DNA of 64,000 nt from Ailanthus altissimus (taxonomy: Eukaryota > Streptophyta > Magnoliopsida > Sapindales > Simaroubaceae), in contig OX327684.1 of assembly GCA_946807835.1 (NCBI GenBank), forward strand, positions 37,074,501 through 37,138,500, written 5' to 3'. Position numbers and translations under genes: made by a program. This document shows, piece after piece, positions 47,331 through 60,000 of the stretch (position 1 is the stretch's first letter; each line of letters starts with the position of its first letter). Below the pieces are notes generated by a model. That model had not been told where the DNA came from. It was given only the letters and a program-made list of their open reading frames with translations, and did not search any database.

Positions 47331-49039
47331 TCTAATAATTTTTAATCAATATTTTCATAAATAACTTTGTAAGAAAATGATATATTGTAATGCTCTTATT
47401 TGTGAAAATTTTGTTATATTGATGTTTTCTTTCAATAATTTTTTTTTGGATTGATTAAAAAAATAATCTGAGAACTTACCTAGTCACCAACATAGATGCA
47501 AAATGTTGTCCTTGAATCTAGTCGTTAATTCATGTCTAAGATTACTGAATTTCTATTTGTTACTTCCACATTATGTTCCTAGTCTTATTTGATAAATTGA
47601 AATTAGTATTTGATTTCGTTAGTTAATAGAATTTGAAGCGTAGCAGGCATTTTTTTTTTTTGCTCCTTTAATGAAGTGATATTTTCAAAGTTCTTATGAC
47701 AGATACCGATTTTGGATAAAATTAAGCAGCGCTTTAAGGCATTTACAGAGCTGATCAACTTAAAAAATATTTTTGGCTCCTCCTACAGTTGCAGCAGTAT
47801 GGTCAAAGTGCTTGTTATTTTCTGTAAATTATATTTTTGTCTGTTAAGCTTGCAGAGTACTATTTCTTCTTCCTTCTGCAACACCTTACCTTCTAAGTGT
47901 GCTCAGTTTAGAAATGGATACAAAAAGAAATTCAATAGTAATAATGATAATAATTATGTAACAAGTAAAAAAAAAGAAAAGAAAAGAAAATTTTCTTTCT
48001 CAAGCCTGCTGATACAGTTTGTCATCAAATTGTCCGGTCGAGGGTGATGAAAGGACGGATAGTCAGCATAGACTCCTTGCAAAACCAAAAAATAGACACA
48101 AAAGGCTTAGTTGATGTTAAAATTTGAATTGACTTCACAGATAATTGGGAAATTTTTCACAACTAAAAAAGCACAATGCAGACTTGTCTCAAGTTCTATG
48201 TTCAAAACTGCAATAAATTTTCCGGTCTTGTTGATTAATTTCTTGCCATGTTGATATTAAAATTACATGTTAAAGATACACTGTTGAACTACTGCCCACC
48301 AATATCAACTATTTACCTGTTCATCGGATTATGTGTAAGTGAAAAAAGAGTTTGATGTTAAGATTCCTTATCAATCAATTTGTATGAGCGCGATCTCTAA
48401 GATCTAAAATTAACATGGTTGTTCATTTGTTCAATAAATCATTGGGTTATTAACTGGAATAGTCTCTCCAAATCGAAAAGCAATGATGGTATTAACGCCC
48501 CTCTTCATGTCATCTACAGTTCCATATTTTTGCTGGTGTATATAATAACACAATGGCTTTGATAGAAGTCTCTCCTTTTAGTAGCAGTATTTACTATTGA
48601 TGTGATTTTACGTTTGAACTCAGTTTCCATGTTTCACTGTAGTACTTTTTGTATTTATTTATTTTTTTTAAAAAGAAGACTTTGAATCGAATCAACAGGG
48701 AGGCAGCAATCCCATCTATAACACAAATAGTTGGAGCAAACCTTCTTAAAGATGATTATCTTTATGAATATTGATTTTGTCACATGTTTTCATATTGTAT
48801 TATACTTAATTTACTGATATGATCACATGATGTTATGTGTTGCTAGGTCTGAAAAGAGCAGGAACTGGTCCATCAGTTGTTGTAAGGATTATAACAATGA
48901 AATATTTTGTTATGCCAAGCTGCTCGACATTTTGAGTCTGTAGACTCGAATGCATTGTATGAGATTAGCCTGATGCTTTTCAGTATGCAGTTCCACAACC
49001 AATGAATATGGGTATTGATAATATTTTTGATAGCCTAAT
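47331..49039. other. Intergenic DNA with weak exon-like pieces
   Basis: A short open segment (47702-47810) follows a CAG acceptor-like site and reads DKIKQRFKAFTELINLKNIF. Another open piece lies at about 48690-48770. They match no family I can name. The remainder is AT-rich. Confidence 0.25.
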
Positions 49040-49975
49040 GCTTATGTTTAAAAATTGGTGATTCAAACAATTTTGAATGGATAAAAATTGAGATGGATAC
49101 TAAAGTCGAGAGTCATAAGAAGTCTAGAACGTGTGGGATACGTATAAAGAAGTTTAGGACGTATGAGACACGAATGGAAAAGTGAAACGGGACTTAAAGA
49201 CGTGAAGGAAACGAAAAAATTGTAAGAAAAACTACCAGCGCCGTGGCGCCTAGGGCTGAGCACCACGGTGGTGGGCGCGAGAAGGGCCAGCGCCGTAGCA
49301 CCCAGGGATGAGTGCCGCGGCGCCCAGACGCGTTAAGATGTCTGTTTTGGTTCAAGATTTCGAGTTTTGAGAAGTTTGGAACTTCCAAAACAAGTGGACT
49401 CTTATTCCAACAAGGAATAGGGTTAGTAGGCATGAAATACACCATATATAAACACTTGTAAACCATTTGTTTAAAATTAAGCATATAAGGTTTCAAAATG
49501 TAATCATAAGAGAGAATAGAGGAGCTAGGTAGGCACTAAGTGCGTGGTGCACTAAGGTGTAGCCTTTGGGGAGTGTTTTCTTTATATTTTTAAGTGAATA
49601 AAAGAAACACCATAGATCCTTTTTGGCTTAGATGCTCGGGCTATCTTATGTTCCTTATAAAAATCTCTTATGAGGAATACTAAGAGGTCTTAAGGAGTTA
49701 TGATGATCAATGGTAGATACTTAAATGTCTCTATGGGGGATACTAAGGGTTCTTGTAGGATCATTGATGATGTAAGAAAATACTTAGTGATCTATATCAA
49801 TAATAAGAAGTTGGATCATAGATCTTTCGTGAATGTAGGCAATTTTGGGCCGAATCACGTATATGTTGTGTCTTATTAATTAGTTTGTTTTATTTATCTT
49901 TATTAGTGTATTAATCTTATATGTTCTTATTTACGGTATGAGTTATGATTTTTCGTTGCGCATAGAATAAAATAG
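49040..49975 (+). mobile_element. Copia-type LTR with GC palindromes
   Basis: A GC-rich patch (49235-49335) holds GCGCCGTGGCGC (49238-49249) and CACCACGGTGGTG (49261-49273). A TATA box (CATATATAAAC) lies at 49443-49453, and a GCCGAATCACGTATA block at 49851-49865 resembles Copia R/U5. The end near TTTCGTTGCGCA (49952-49963) is U5-like. No target duplication or internal domain was found, so borders are approximate. Confidence 0.55.
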
Positions 49976-50980
49976 ATATCAAAATTATAGCTTAGTTGAT
50001 GCTATAAAAATGTCATATTAAAGTGCATGACTTGATATCTGCAACAACTTCATTGATTCAATATGCTGACTTAAGTTACATGTTCTAGACTTCTTTCATA
50101 AGCTGAGAACATTCATTTTCTTCTCGGAGAACTTCAAAGGTTGAGGAGATAATTTGTCTGTCTATGAAAATGGCGTATGCAGGTACGATTTCGCAATTGG
50201 TCCGGACTGGTTAGTGAATGTTCCATCATTATGCTATGGACATATGCTACGGTAGCATTGTGTTCTTACGCTCTGGTCTGCCTTCCTCATCTGGCTTGTG
50301 GCTGGAAGTTTGGCATGAATCTCTTTCTTCTTCTGGGGGCTGCAAGGCCTTCAATTAAATGACTAACAAATTTGAATATTCTACGATGCTTAATTGGTTC
50401 TACCAGTTTATGACATTTTGCTATAGTAACCACGCAAAACTAAAGTCTGAATATTTTGATGTCCTTGTTTTATATTCAGAGTGAATGAATCAATGAAAAA
50501 TAATTGAAGTGAAAATACATAATACTATGATTGAAGCTGCTGGACAGCAGGTATTATGAATCGATCATTACTAGATTTTCGTTTTATAGATGGATGGCAG
50601 ATCAAGAAGGCCCGAAAACAAGAAGTTATTCAGTTGCAGAAAAATGTTAGGGCACGGAAAATGCTTGCTTATAAAGCAAGTAATCATCAAGACAATGAAT
50701 CATATGTTAAATCAAATATTTGATAATTTTCAGGGAAAAAGGTGCTAGTAATCAAACAAGTCATCATGATCTATTTCATGCGCGTTCTCGTAAAGGGCTG
50801 GAACAGGATATTTTGTTCTTTGTTAGACTATAACTTGGGTCCAGTCAGAGACTTGGGCTACTTTTGTTGCGAGGATTGGAGACTTGGGCTACTGTCCATT
50901 GATCGGATATTGAGCTCTTAAATTTGTTTAGGCCTATTAATATTGGCGGATAAATTTATTAAAGAATAAGACATACGTAG
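49976..50980. other. Intergenic, upstream of DNA2
   Basis: Open segments at 50177-50362 and around 50580-50720 (KKARKQEVIQLQKNVRARKM) look like exon relics but match nothing I know. A near-E2F word TTGGCGGATAA occurs at 50943-50953. Confidence 0.25.
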
Positions 50981-50982
50981 GT

Positions 50983-51027
50983 TTTGGCGGGAAATCAGAA
51001 ATGACAATTGACAACGGCTATAAAATA
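50983..51027 (+). promoter_or_regulatory. DNA2 core promoter: E2F site and TATA box
   Basis: TTTGGCGGGAAA (50983-50994) is an E2F site; its complement TTTCCCGCC matches the consensus TTTSSCGC. A TATA box TATAAAATA follows at 51019-51027. A transcript would start at about 51050, giving a roughly 30-base leader made mostly of (CT)n before the ATG at 51082. S-phase expression through E2F is expected for this gene. Confidence 0.8.
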
Positions 51028-51081
51028 ATAAATCAAGAAATCCCGGTACTCATTTTACTCAGCTCTCTCTCTCTCTCCAAA

Positions 51082-54000
51082 ATGCCTCCAAGAAAGAAAG
51101 CAAACTCAACATCGTCAAGAAAATCACAATCGTCTCAGGCTCAGGCTCACCCTCAACCCGCCAAGTTTGGCATCCCACATTTCTTCGACCGCCACTCTCA
51201 GCAGAATTCCAAGAACGTCGCCGTTTCTTCAATCTCTCATAACCCTAAATCTGATTTGGTCAATTATACCTCCTCCAAACACAATCCCATCGCAATTAAC
51301 AAAAACCCTAAATTTTCTCCTGATCCGGCTTCTACTAGACATTCCCCCAATTCAGCTCTCGAGAATACACCTCCTGAGAACGTTGTACAGATTGATGACG
51401 AGAATAATTCAACTCGGGGTTCGCCTGAGGTTTCCAAGCCCCCATCTCTCAAGCGCTTCAAGTTCTCTCCCGCAATGGTAAATTTTGTGTTTTTTATCTA
51501 GGGTTTATAACTTAATGGGTTCTTGGGTCATTTTCCAATTGTGTGTTCTCCATGTGCTTAATGTGGTAATAGTTGATAAAGCAAAGCCAAGACGATGGAG
51601 GTGATGAAGTCACATGGAAGATATCTCCGGTCAACGAAAGACTCCAAGCAGTTTCGAAGCAGACTCCTGAGACCATAAGAGTATTGGCAAATTCTTCAAG
51701 ACTCAACTCTTTAGCTATTCATCAGTGCTCCCAAAATAAGGCATGTGCATGGATTATTATTATTTTTTTTTACCAAATTTTTTTTAGTTAGTCATTATCT
51801 GGTTAATTGACATACACATTACCGAGTACACAGGCCTCACCTGGTACAGCATGCAAGTTTGAGAAAGTGCTTTCGTCACCCTCACCGAAGGCCATTGAAA
51901 GATCTTTGGTGTGTGCTAGTAGGACTGGCCTCAAAAGGGTAAACCCTTATCAGGATGCTGATTTACATGGAAATGAAAATAGTGCAAATAATACTATATC
52001 TAGTCAACAGAGTCCATTCAGAACTCCTCCATCATTGTCTTATTACCATGATAAGGTAATGTCTCTGGAGTCTTAAGTGTTTGATTTTCATTCTAAGAAA
52101 AGTGGAGAGAATGCGGAAAGTTACAGGACTTATGATGTGTAGTTTGTGTTCTTTTATTTATGTTGTGTTGATATGCAGCTAGCGAATGATGTTTCATGCA
52201 ATGGAGCATCTGATCAGCCGGGCTTGATGCAGAACAAAAAGGTTTCCGTATAAAATTATGATCTTGATGATATCCATTCTTGCATTTGTTTAATGCATTC
52301 TTAAAGAATACTATCAAATTTGTCTTCACATGATGCTTTCATTATAACCTACAACATTCATTTGTTTGTCTTTCTGGTAGTCATTGCTTGAAATTTTGGA
52401 TCAAGTAAAGGATGCCTTATCCGCTGACAACTTGGTATCCGATGACAAGGAAGCATATTCAACCAAATTTCAAGATGAAAGTAGTGATGGAATGCCTTTC
52501 AAAGCTGATCCTGCTGTAAAAAGAGTGGCAACAGATTCACCAGAAAATGTCAATCAGGCATTTTCGAATAGCTATTTCCTTGTCTTGGAGGTATACCTTT
52601 CCTTAATGGGCTTCCTTTTTCTTGAATGAAGAAAATGAAAATTTGGATTTTGACTCTGAATCAATCTGTTGCTGATATAGGTATCTGAGAAGTGTAGACA
52701 AGCTGACTCCTTTGATTACATATCCCCATATAAGGTTTTAGTAAGCCTTAGCAAATTGTATCATGGCTTGGATAGACTGGATATGGTAGTGACAGTAGAT
52801 AATTACATTTTCAGGTTCTTCGTTTACTAAATGAGCAAAGCGGAGAGGAGCGGGCTGTGTATTTGTGGGATGAATGGTAGGTAGTTGGACATATCTTGCT
52901 TTAAACCATATGATAAGTGTGGTAAAGTTTGCTTTAGAATCGTATGCCACATGAAGATTAAGTATCACTCCACCTTTCTTTTTGTTTCATCTTTAGTAGT
53001 TCGTTGCTCTGCTAATAAGATTTTTGTCCTATGATTCAAATATCCAGATGAATAATCTTGGTTTTCAATAAACTTGTTAACTTATAATTACTTGATGTAC
53101 GCATGCACGGTGCACCTGGTCTTGTTGTGTTTGAAATGGTTTCTGATCTGTGCTTCTATGTTAATATTTTTCCATGTGCCTTCGCCTCTTCTACTTAGAA
53201 GCATCATACGTTTGGAGAATTCAAATTCTGTCTAGTTTTCATCTTTTCAGTTGATTAATTCCATTGAGGAGATGATGTTCTAAGTGTTCCTCAAAAACTT
53301 TCACCAGGTTTTACAGTGTGATTGCACCTGGAGACACTGTCAATGTCATTGGTGAATTTGATGACCAAGGAAAGTGCAATGTAGATCGTGACAATAATCT
53401 TATAATTGTTGATCCAGATATTTTAGTCTCCGGGACTCGGGTAATTGATTTGTACTTGTCTGAATTTCATGTTAATCTGTGGCAACATTTGTTGCATCTG
53501 GTTGATGGTACCTTTTCTGAACCCTTTTTTGTAAACATGATTGTCGACAAAATTTTGTGTGATTACCTAATTCTTCATAATAAATCCGAAAACATTCAGG
53601 TTGCTGCTAGTTTCAGTTGTTCACGGCGAACTGTACTGGATGAGAGGATAAAATGCAGTGAGCAATCGACTGCAGCATTAATTGGTACCTTGCTGCACCA
53701 AATTTTTCAGGTTCACTGATTCCCTTTATGACATGTAAATTTGTTTAATAGGTTGATATTGGCTTCTAGGTGTACTTATATATAATGTCCTTGCCTTTTG
53801 CAGGCTGCACTTATGAAGGAGATTCTTACAGTAAACTTTTTGGAGGAATATGCAAGGATAGTGCTTCAGAAAAACATTGAGAGTTTGTATGCATGTGGAG
53901 GTGGAGACTTTTATGAACGTCACTTCAAATTTCTAATTTCTTTTTTTTTTTTGGAAATGCTGTCAGGTTCATTGTTTGTTGCACTTAGAACTGTAATTAC

Positions 54001-57000
54001 TGTCATTTGTTCAGCAGCCTCACATGCTGTTAAAAGTTTGCATGTCATTTTTATGAAAATATGATCAGTAAACACTATGGATCATCTTGTCTAAAAGTGT
54101 TAATCTGCTGATTATGTTGATCTTGCAGTAAATGAAAATGATATGTACAAAACCTTGATTGAGGCTATCCCAAAAATGTTGAATTGGATCATTCTCTTCA
54201 GAGATTCACAGGTGAGCCAGCTTCTCTCCCCACTCCCTTCATTATTGTTAACTGTTGTTCTTAATTATTTTGTGCTTACAATACTAGTTATGTCCATTCA
54301 TCACTTTATTGTGGCATGACCTGTTTCTCTTGGAACTCAACTTTTAGTACACGGAACCTTATGAGACAAAGCTAACTCTGAAACCAAGGCATAGTGGATA
54401 TTATAGTTCATAAATGTCTCTCATATTACACATATACTTGCATGCAACATGCATGTTAATACCCTTAAAGTGGAACTAAACTTTCTTTCCTGAGATCTTC
54501 ATACATGTCTACAAAATTTGCAACTCAAAAAGCTAACCAGATTGATGGTTGTAGATGCCAGCATGCCATCCCAATTCTGCTGCTCATTAACTTGTGTTAT
54601 TAACTGTAATATGTGGAACTGCTATCTCTTCGCCTAGATTATACCACTCCCTCACAAACCCTAGTCCAGCTAACCATACTATCATCTTTGTGGTTTGTTA
54701 GACAGTGCATATCATCCCAAACTTCAGTAGATAAAAATACAACCACTACCATGATCTTGAATTTCACTGTAGAACAGATAAAAGGCATGAGATCTGATGA
54801 CTCAAAACTTGTAATTGTCTCCGTGTTACATGGTTCTCTTTCATGTGCCTGATAAGGCAACTACAAATTCCATCTCGAGGCTAATGGTTTTAGAGTTGTT
54901 TACAGGATTCAAAGGCCCCTACTGTTGATTTTGGATCTAATGATGGACCTAAAAAAGTCAAAATATCTGAGGTTAGGCTCTCTCTTGCCTTGTTCTATAC
55001 ATAATTATTTGATCTGTAATTTGCAGCTTCGCAGTTTTATACATATGCATATGAGACATACATGCTCATGGATCTTACTAATTCTTACAGTGGAGGCATG
55101 CCTAAGTATTGATGTAGATGCAGCTTCCTATCCTTCTTGCATTTAATTCAGGACATTCCAATAATTGATGACTGATTGTGAAGAAGTTTTTGCACGTGTA
55201 TAGTGTCATACTCTCAAGCAATCCAACTCAGAAGTTTAAGCTATCAGGTGGATGGCCCAGCTAGAATAAGTAGCAATGACAAAAGTGTGAAGCCTTGTGT
55301 GATATGCTAACATAAATATTTTTAATCATTTTTGGTCTGTCATTATATGTACTTATCTTATAGGAGCAACTTCTTATATTGAAGTGTGAACTTGGCCGAG
55401 GAGTAACGTGATGTTTTACTTGCTTTAGTATAACCAACATCCATATTAAGGATTTGCTCTGATTTTAGGTAACTGATATTGAGGAGATGGCCTGGGCCCC
55501 AAAATATGGTTTGAAAGGGATGGTTGATGCTTCAATCAGAGTCAAAATTGAACCAAATGGAAATGAAATTAATGAGCAGATTGTGCCATTGGAGTTCAAG
55601 ACTGGGAAAATACCCAATGGTCAGGTAAGTATATGGTCTCTACAAAAACATATGCTCCAAGGGTTATGATTAAATAGTGAAGGATGCATGAGATGTTATG
55701 CAAATCACAAGATTTTACTTGATGTTGTACTTTTTTACTTAATTCTTGTCATTTCTGCAGTCATCTATGGAACACCGTGCCCAAGTGATCTTGTATACTC
55801 TCCTTATGTCTGAGAGGTGTGTAAGCTTCAGTTTTCATTAAAATGTTTATTTGTTGGGATGTGTGGGATGGAGGGACAGGTGGAATGGGGATATTATGGG
55901 TAATTATTGAGAATCTGATCTGTTATACTTGTCTTTTTTTTTCAGGTACCTGAAGCAAATTGACTTTGGTATTCTATATTATCTCCAGTCAGATCAGACT
56001 CAGGTATAATAAGATGTAGCCATCTCATCTATAACTCTCCTCTTAGAAAGGGAATTTATCATCTATTCACGATTTATGAAGGGAATTATGGTTCGAAGAT
56101 CTGATTTGGTCGGCCTAATCATGCGCCGTAATGAACTTGCAAATCATATTCTCAAGGCATTAACAACTCAACAATTGCCGCCAATGCTACGGGTATGGTT
56201 ATCATTGAATAATTAGAATTATGTATTTTTCTAAAGAATCTTTATGGATGACCTTATTAAACTCCCAACATATTTCTTTTGTAGAGTCCAAGTATGTGCA
56301 AAGGCTGTCGCCATCTTGATGTTTGTACTGTCTATCATAAGGTAACATTTTGATATCTAGAAATTCAGGGATGTCAATAATTTTTCTCTTGTGGTAGGCT
56401 AGTTGTGTGCTATATCTCCTGATAACTAGTCATTTTGCGTGGCAGTTCTGCAAGTTGTTTATCAGTTTTCTGGACTCTAGCTGATATAAAGGGTGTCCAT
56501 GTAGCAAAAGTGCTTTCTGATTAACATGCATATGTCGGTCCATGTGTCACATGATGAGTTCATTTTTTTGTGGGGCCCAAATTCAGTGATGTCATATTAA
56601 CCACGGAGATCATTTTCATAAATCCTGGACATCTTAAATGAATTTCTGTGTTCTTCAACTTCAATTCTTACATTGTGCTCTAATACATATTTTAAACTTT
56701 GCTCCTGATCTGTTAATTATTACCATTTTGCAAGAAAGAATATATTCATTACAACTGTTTGATTTAGTTGGTCAATAGTGTTGTTTGGCTGTGGTCCCAA
56801 AGATTCTAACACTGCAAAGGTTCTTATTTACCATTCCATATGCTTGAGAATTTTCCAGTACTGAGTGTTTATAGTTGGCCCTCCTTGTTCAAATGGTGTA
56901 GGCACATGGTGGGAACACTGAGGGGAGTGGACTGGGTGAAGTGTTTGATGCACATATTCACCATCTTACAACTGCTCATTATGGTTTCCTTCGTCATTGG

Positions 57001-60000
57001 GATCGTTTAATTGACTTAGAAGCTAAAGAGATGCAGGTGAAATTTGAAAAATGATTTCTCAAATTTCATAGTTTTTGCATTGTTTAATCCTTCGTATTGT
57101 TTTTTTTCCACTATTTCAGCTTGTAAAGAATGAAATCTGGCATTCAAGTAATCCAAGGAGTGATCACTTCACTAGTTGCCTTTCTTCTATTGTTCTTGAC
57201 TCTTCCAATGAACTTCTACATCGGAAGTCCTATAAAGACAATCGATTTGTCTACCGTTTTATACGTCAGGATATGCCTTCTCCTAAATTGAATGCCTCTG
57301 ATGGAGATTCTTTATTAGCTGTCGCTGTTCCATCAAAAAATATGGATTGCACACTTAGAAGTGGAGACTATGTGGTATTTTTGATTACTCAAGCCATTAG
57401 ACATTTTCATAATCTGATATTAGCTGACCATAATAATGGAGATGCATTTATTTCGTGCATGTTCATTTAATGATTGCCTCTGCGGAGTAATTATTATCCT
57501 CACATATCATCTTTACTATTTAAGTTTTGATTAATCAGTTTACCGTTTTGGTTTAGATACTTAGCACTGAATCTGGCCGTCGAGCTGCTGCAAGTGGGCT
57601 GATAACAGACATCAGTTGTTCCCATGTCTCTGTAAGCATAATATTGCTATTTTTCCTCTTCATGTTGCTATAGTAGATTGAATTTGGATTCCTAGTGTTT
57701 ATCCTGTTCCAAAGGAGTAGCTCAGATGCAGTAATATCTCTTTTAAACTGTCAAATTCGAATGAGTTCAATGATTTCAAGCTCTCTCATCTTCTATGACT
57801 CCTAGGTTTCTTTTTCTAAGCGCTTACAACTACCTGGAAGCAATGCTTCTTCGGAGGAACAGAATCTCCTTCACGAGGTCTGGCGAATTAACAAGGATGA
57901 AGCAATGACGTCTTTTTCAGTTATGCGGTAATTGTTGACAATAATTCCATCTTTAGCAGTCTGATAATGTTTCTTTCTCTTGTAGCATTAGGACATTGTA
58001 GACTTGTGCAATGTACTTTGCTACATTGATGCTTTTAATTATTATTGAAGGTTCAATCTGGTACAGCTCTTTCTACAAAGTGTACAAAGTTCTCAGCTTC
58101 GAAAGTTGATTGTTGACCTTGAGGTAAATATCAGTTGGTAGACTTGTATGGCTTCACAACCTAATGTGATTTGCCAATTTTAATTCTCTTCCTCCCTTCC
58201 CCCCTTCCTGTGTGTGTAAATGCACATGCAGGCAGGACTTAACTTGGTCATTCCTTGTAGGCTCCTAGATTTGACAGTGGATGTATATTCAGTCAAGATC
58301 CAGCTATATCATATATCTGGTCAGAAAAGAGTTTAAATGATGATCAGCGTCAAGCTATTCTTAAGGTTGTATTATTTTTCTCCTGCTAATATCCTAATAT
58401 TTCCCGACCTTCTGTCTACTGGATTTACCACTTATTGACATTGTCCACAAATTCTTTATTTCAGATACTCACTGCAAAGGATTATGCCCTGATTCTAGGA
58501 ATGCCTGGAACAGGCAAGACATCTACTATGGTACATGCTGTGAAAGCATTGTTGATGAGAGGTGCATCTATTTTGCTGACATCCTACACAAACTCTGCTG
58601 TTGATAATTTATTAATCAAATTAAAAGCTCAGGTCATTTCTGTTTCTTAATGCAATTTTGTAACAGTTATATAAAGTTAGGTTTTTCCTTTTACTTAGTC
58701 AATTTAATTTATCTATGGTAATCTTCTCAGCATACATCATACTTCAGATAGGCAATCAATACTATTTGAGTAATTGGGTTGGATTATTATGTATTTTTTT
58801 GCATAAAATGTTGACCCCCTGATTTAGTCATATAAGTTGCCTTATTTTTCCTTCAAGACTTTATCAAATTGCAGCTTGTCAAAGCCTTAACCCGATCATT
58901 TTGGTTAATGAGCATTTTTGGACTATTATGCAATGCATAGCCCCAACTTCATGGGGTTGGTTCTCTTCATTTTATGGTTGTTTGATGTGATTATTTGCAT
59001 CTTATCTTTTGTACTGAATTACATTTTTGTTTTTCCTTGTTTTGTCATTTAAATTTAAATAATTTCAGAGCATTGATTTTGTACGCATTGGGAGACGTGA
59101 AGCTGCGCACGACGAAATTCAGGAGCACTATCTTTCAGGTCAGAAACTATATCATTAAAGCTTGTTAGTTTACAGTCAATATCTTCTCCATGTAATTAAA
59201 GTTTCTCTCACAGCAAGGAATATAAATAGTGTTGAAGAGATTAAAGTAAGATTAGACGAAGTGAAAGTTGTTGCAGTCACCTGTTTGGGGATTACTAACC
59301 CCTTGCTTGCCAACAAGAGATTCGATGTATGCATCATGGATGAAGCTGGACAGACTACCCTCCCTGTATGTATTCTCTCTCGTTGATGCTTTATTATCTG
59401 TAGTCCTTATAGTTGTGGGTGATGTTACTTATTAATCCTATTATAGCAAGACATGTGCAAAGTTATGCTATCTAGAGATTGGAACCTTTTGTTATTTTGT
59501 ACAAAATGCAATTTTTAGTAATTAATGAAGTGAGCGAGTTGAATAAAATGTGTTGCTGAAGAAAGTTCATTTGCTTAGTGAATGAATAGTTACCCTTCAT
59601 TTATTGCTATTAAGTGTACAATAAAAATGACATGAGATTATTGTCAGCCACGAAAAAATAATGAAGTCATTTTATAACAGCAGATTAACTGAAATATGCA
59701 CTGTAAAAATAGCAAGATGTGTGCTTCAAAGAGAGAGTAGAGGTAGAACTAGTTAGAATAAGGTGGAGAAACTCAGGAAGACAGTTTTGTGATCCTTTAT
59801 GAAATCCAATGAATTTTCATATTAGCAGAAGAGACTTGAAGGGCAGCAAGTTAGCTGAGAGGAATTTTGAATTGGTTTTGATTTGAACTCTTACTTTTAT
59901 TTGTTGTTTTTCCTTGATTAAATGGTGCCAGTTGGTTGAAGACTTAACCATTACTGTGCAGCTTCTGTGTGATGAAGCTGATTGCTTGGGGAAAGTACAA

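Noticed and set aside
47702..47810. Exon resembling a RasGEF-like segment (FKAFTELINLKN)
   Set aside because: The match is a few residues, plants lack this family, and no neighbouring exons support it.
51001..51081. In-frame upstream ATG of DNA2 at 51001
   Set aside because: A TATA box lies at 51019-51027, downstream of it, so the ATG is probably not transcribed; the ATG at 51082 gives MPPRKK, as expected for the family.
58435..58650. Short helicase frames listed separately along 53-62 kb
   Set aside because: They are single exons of DNA2 with read-through into introns.
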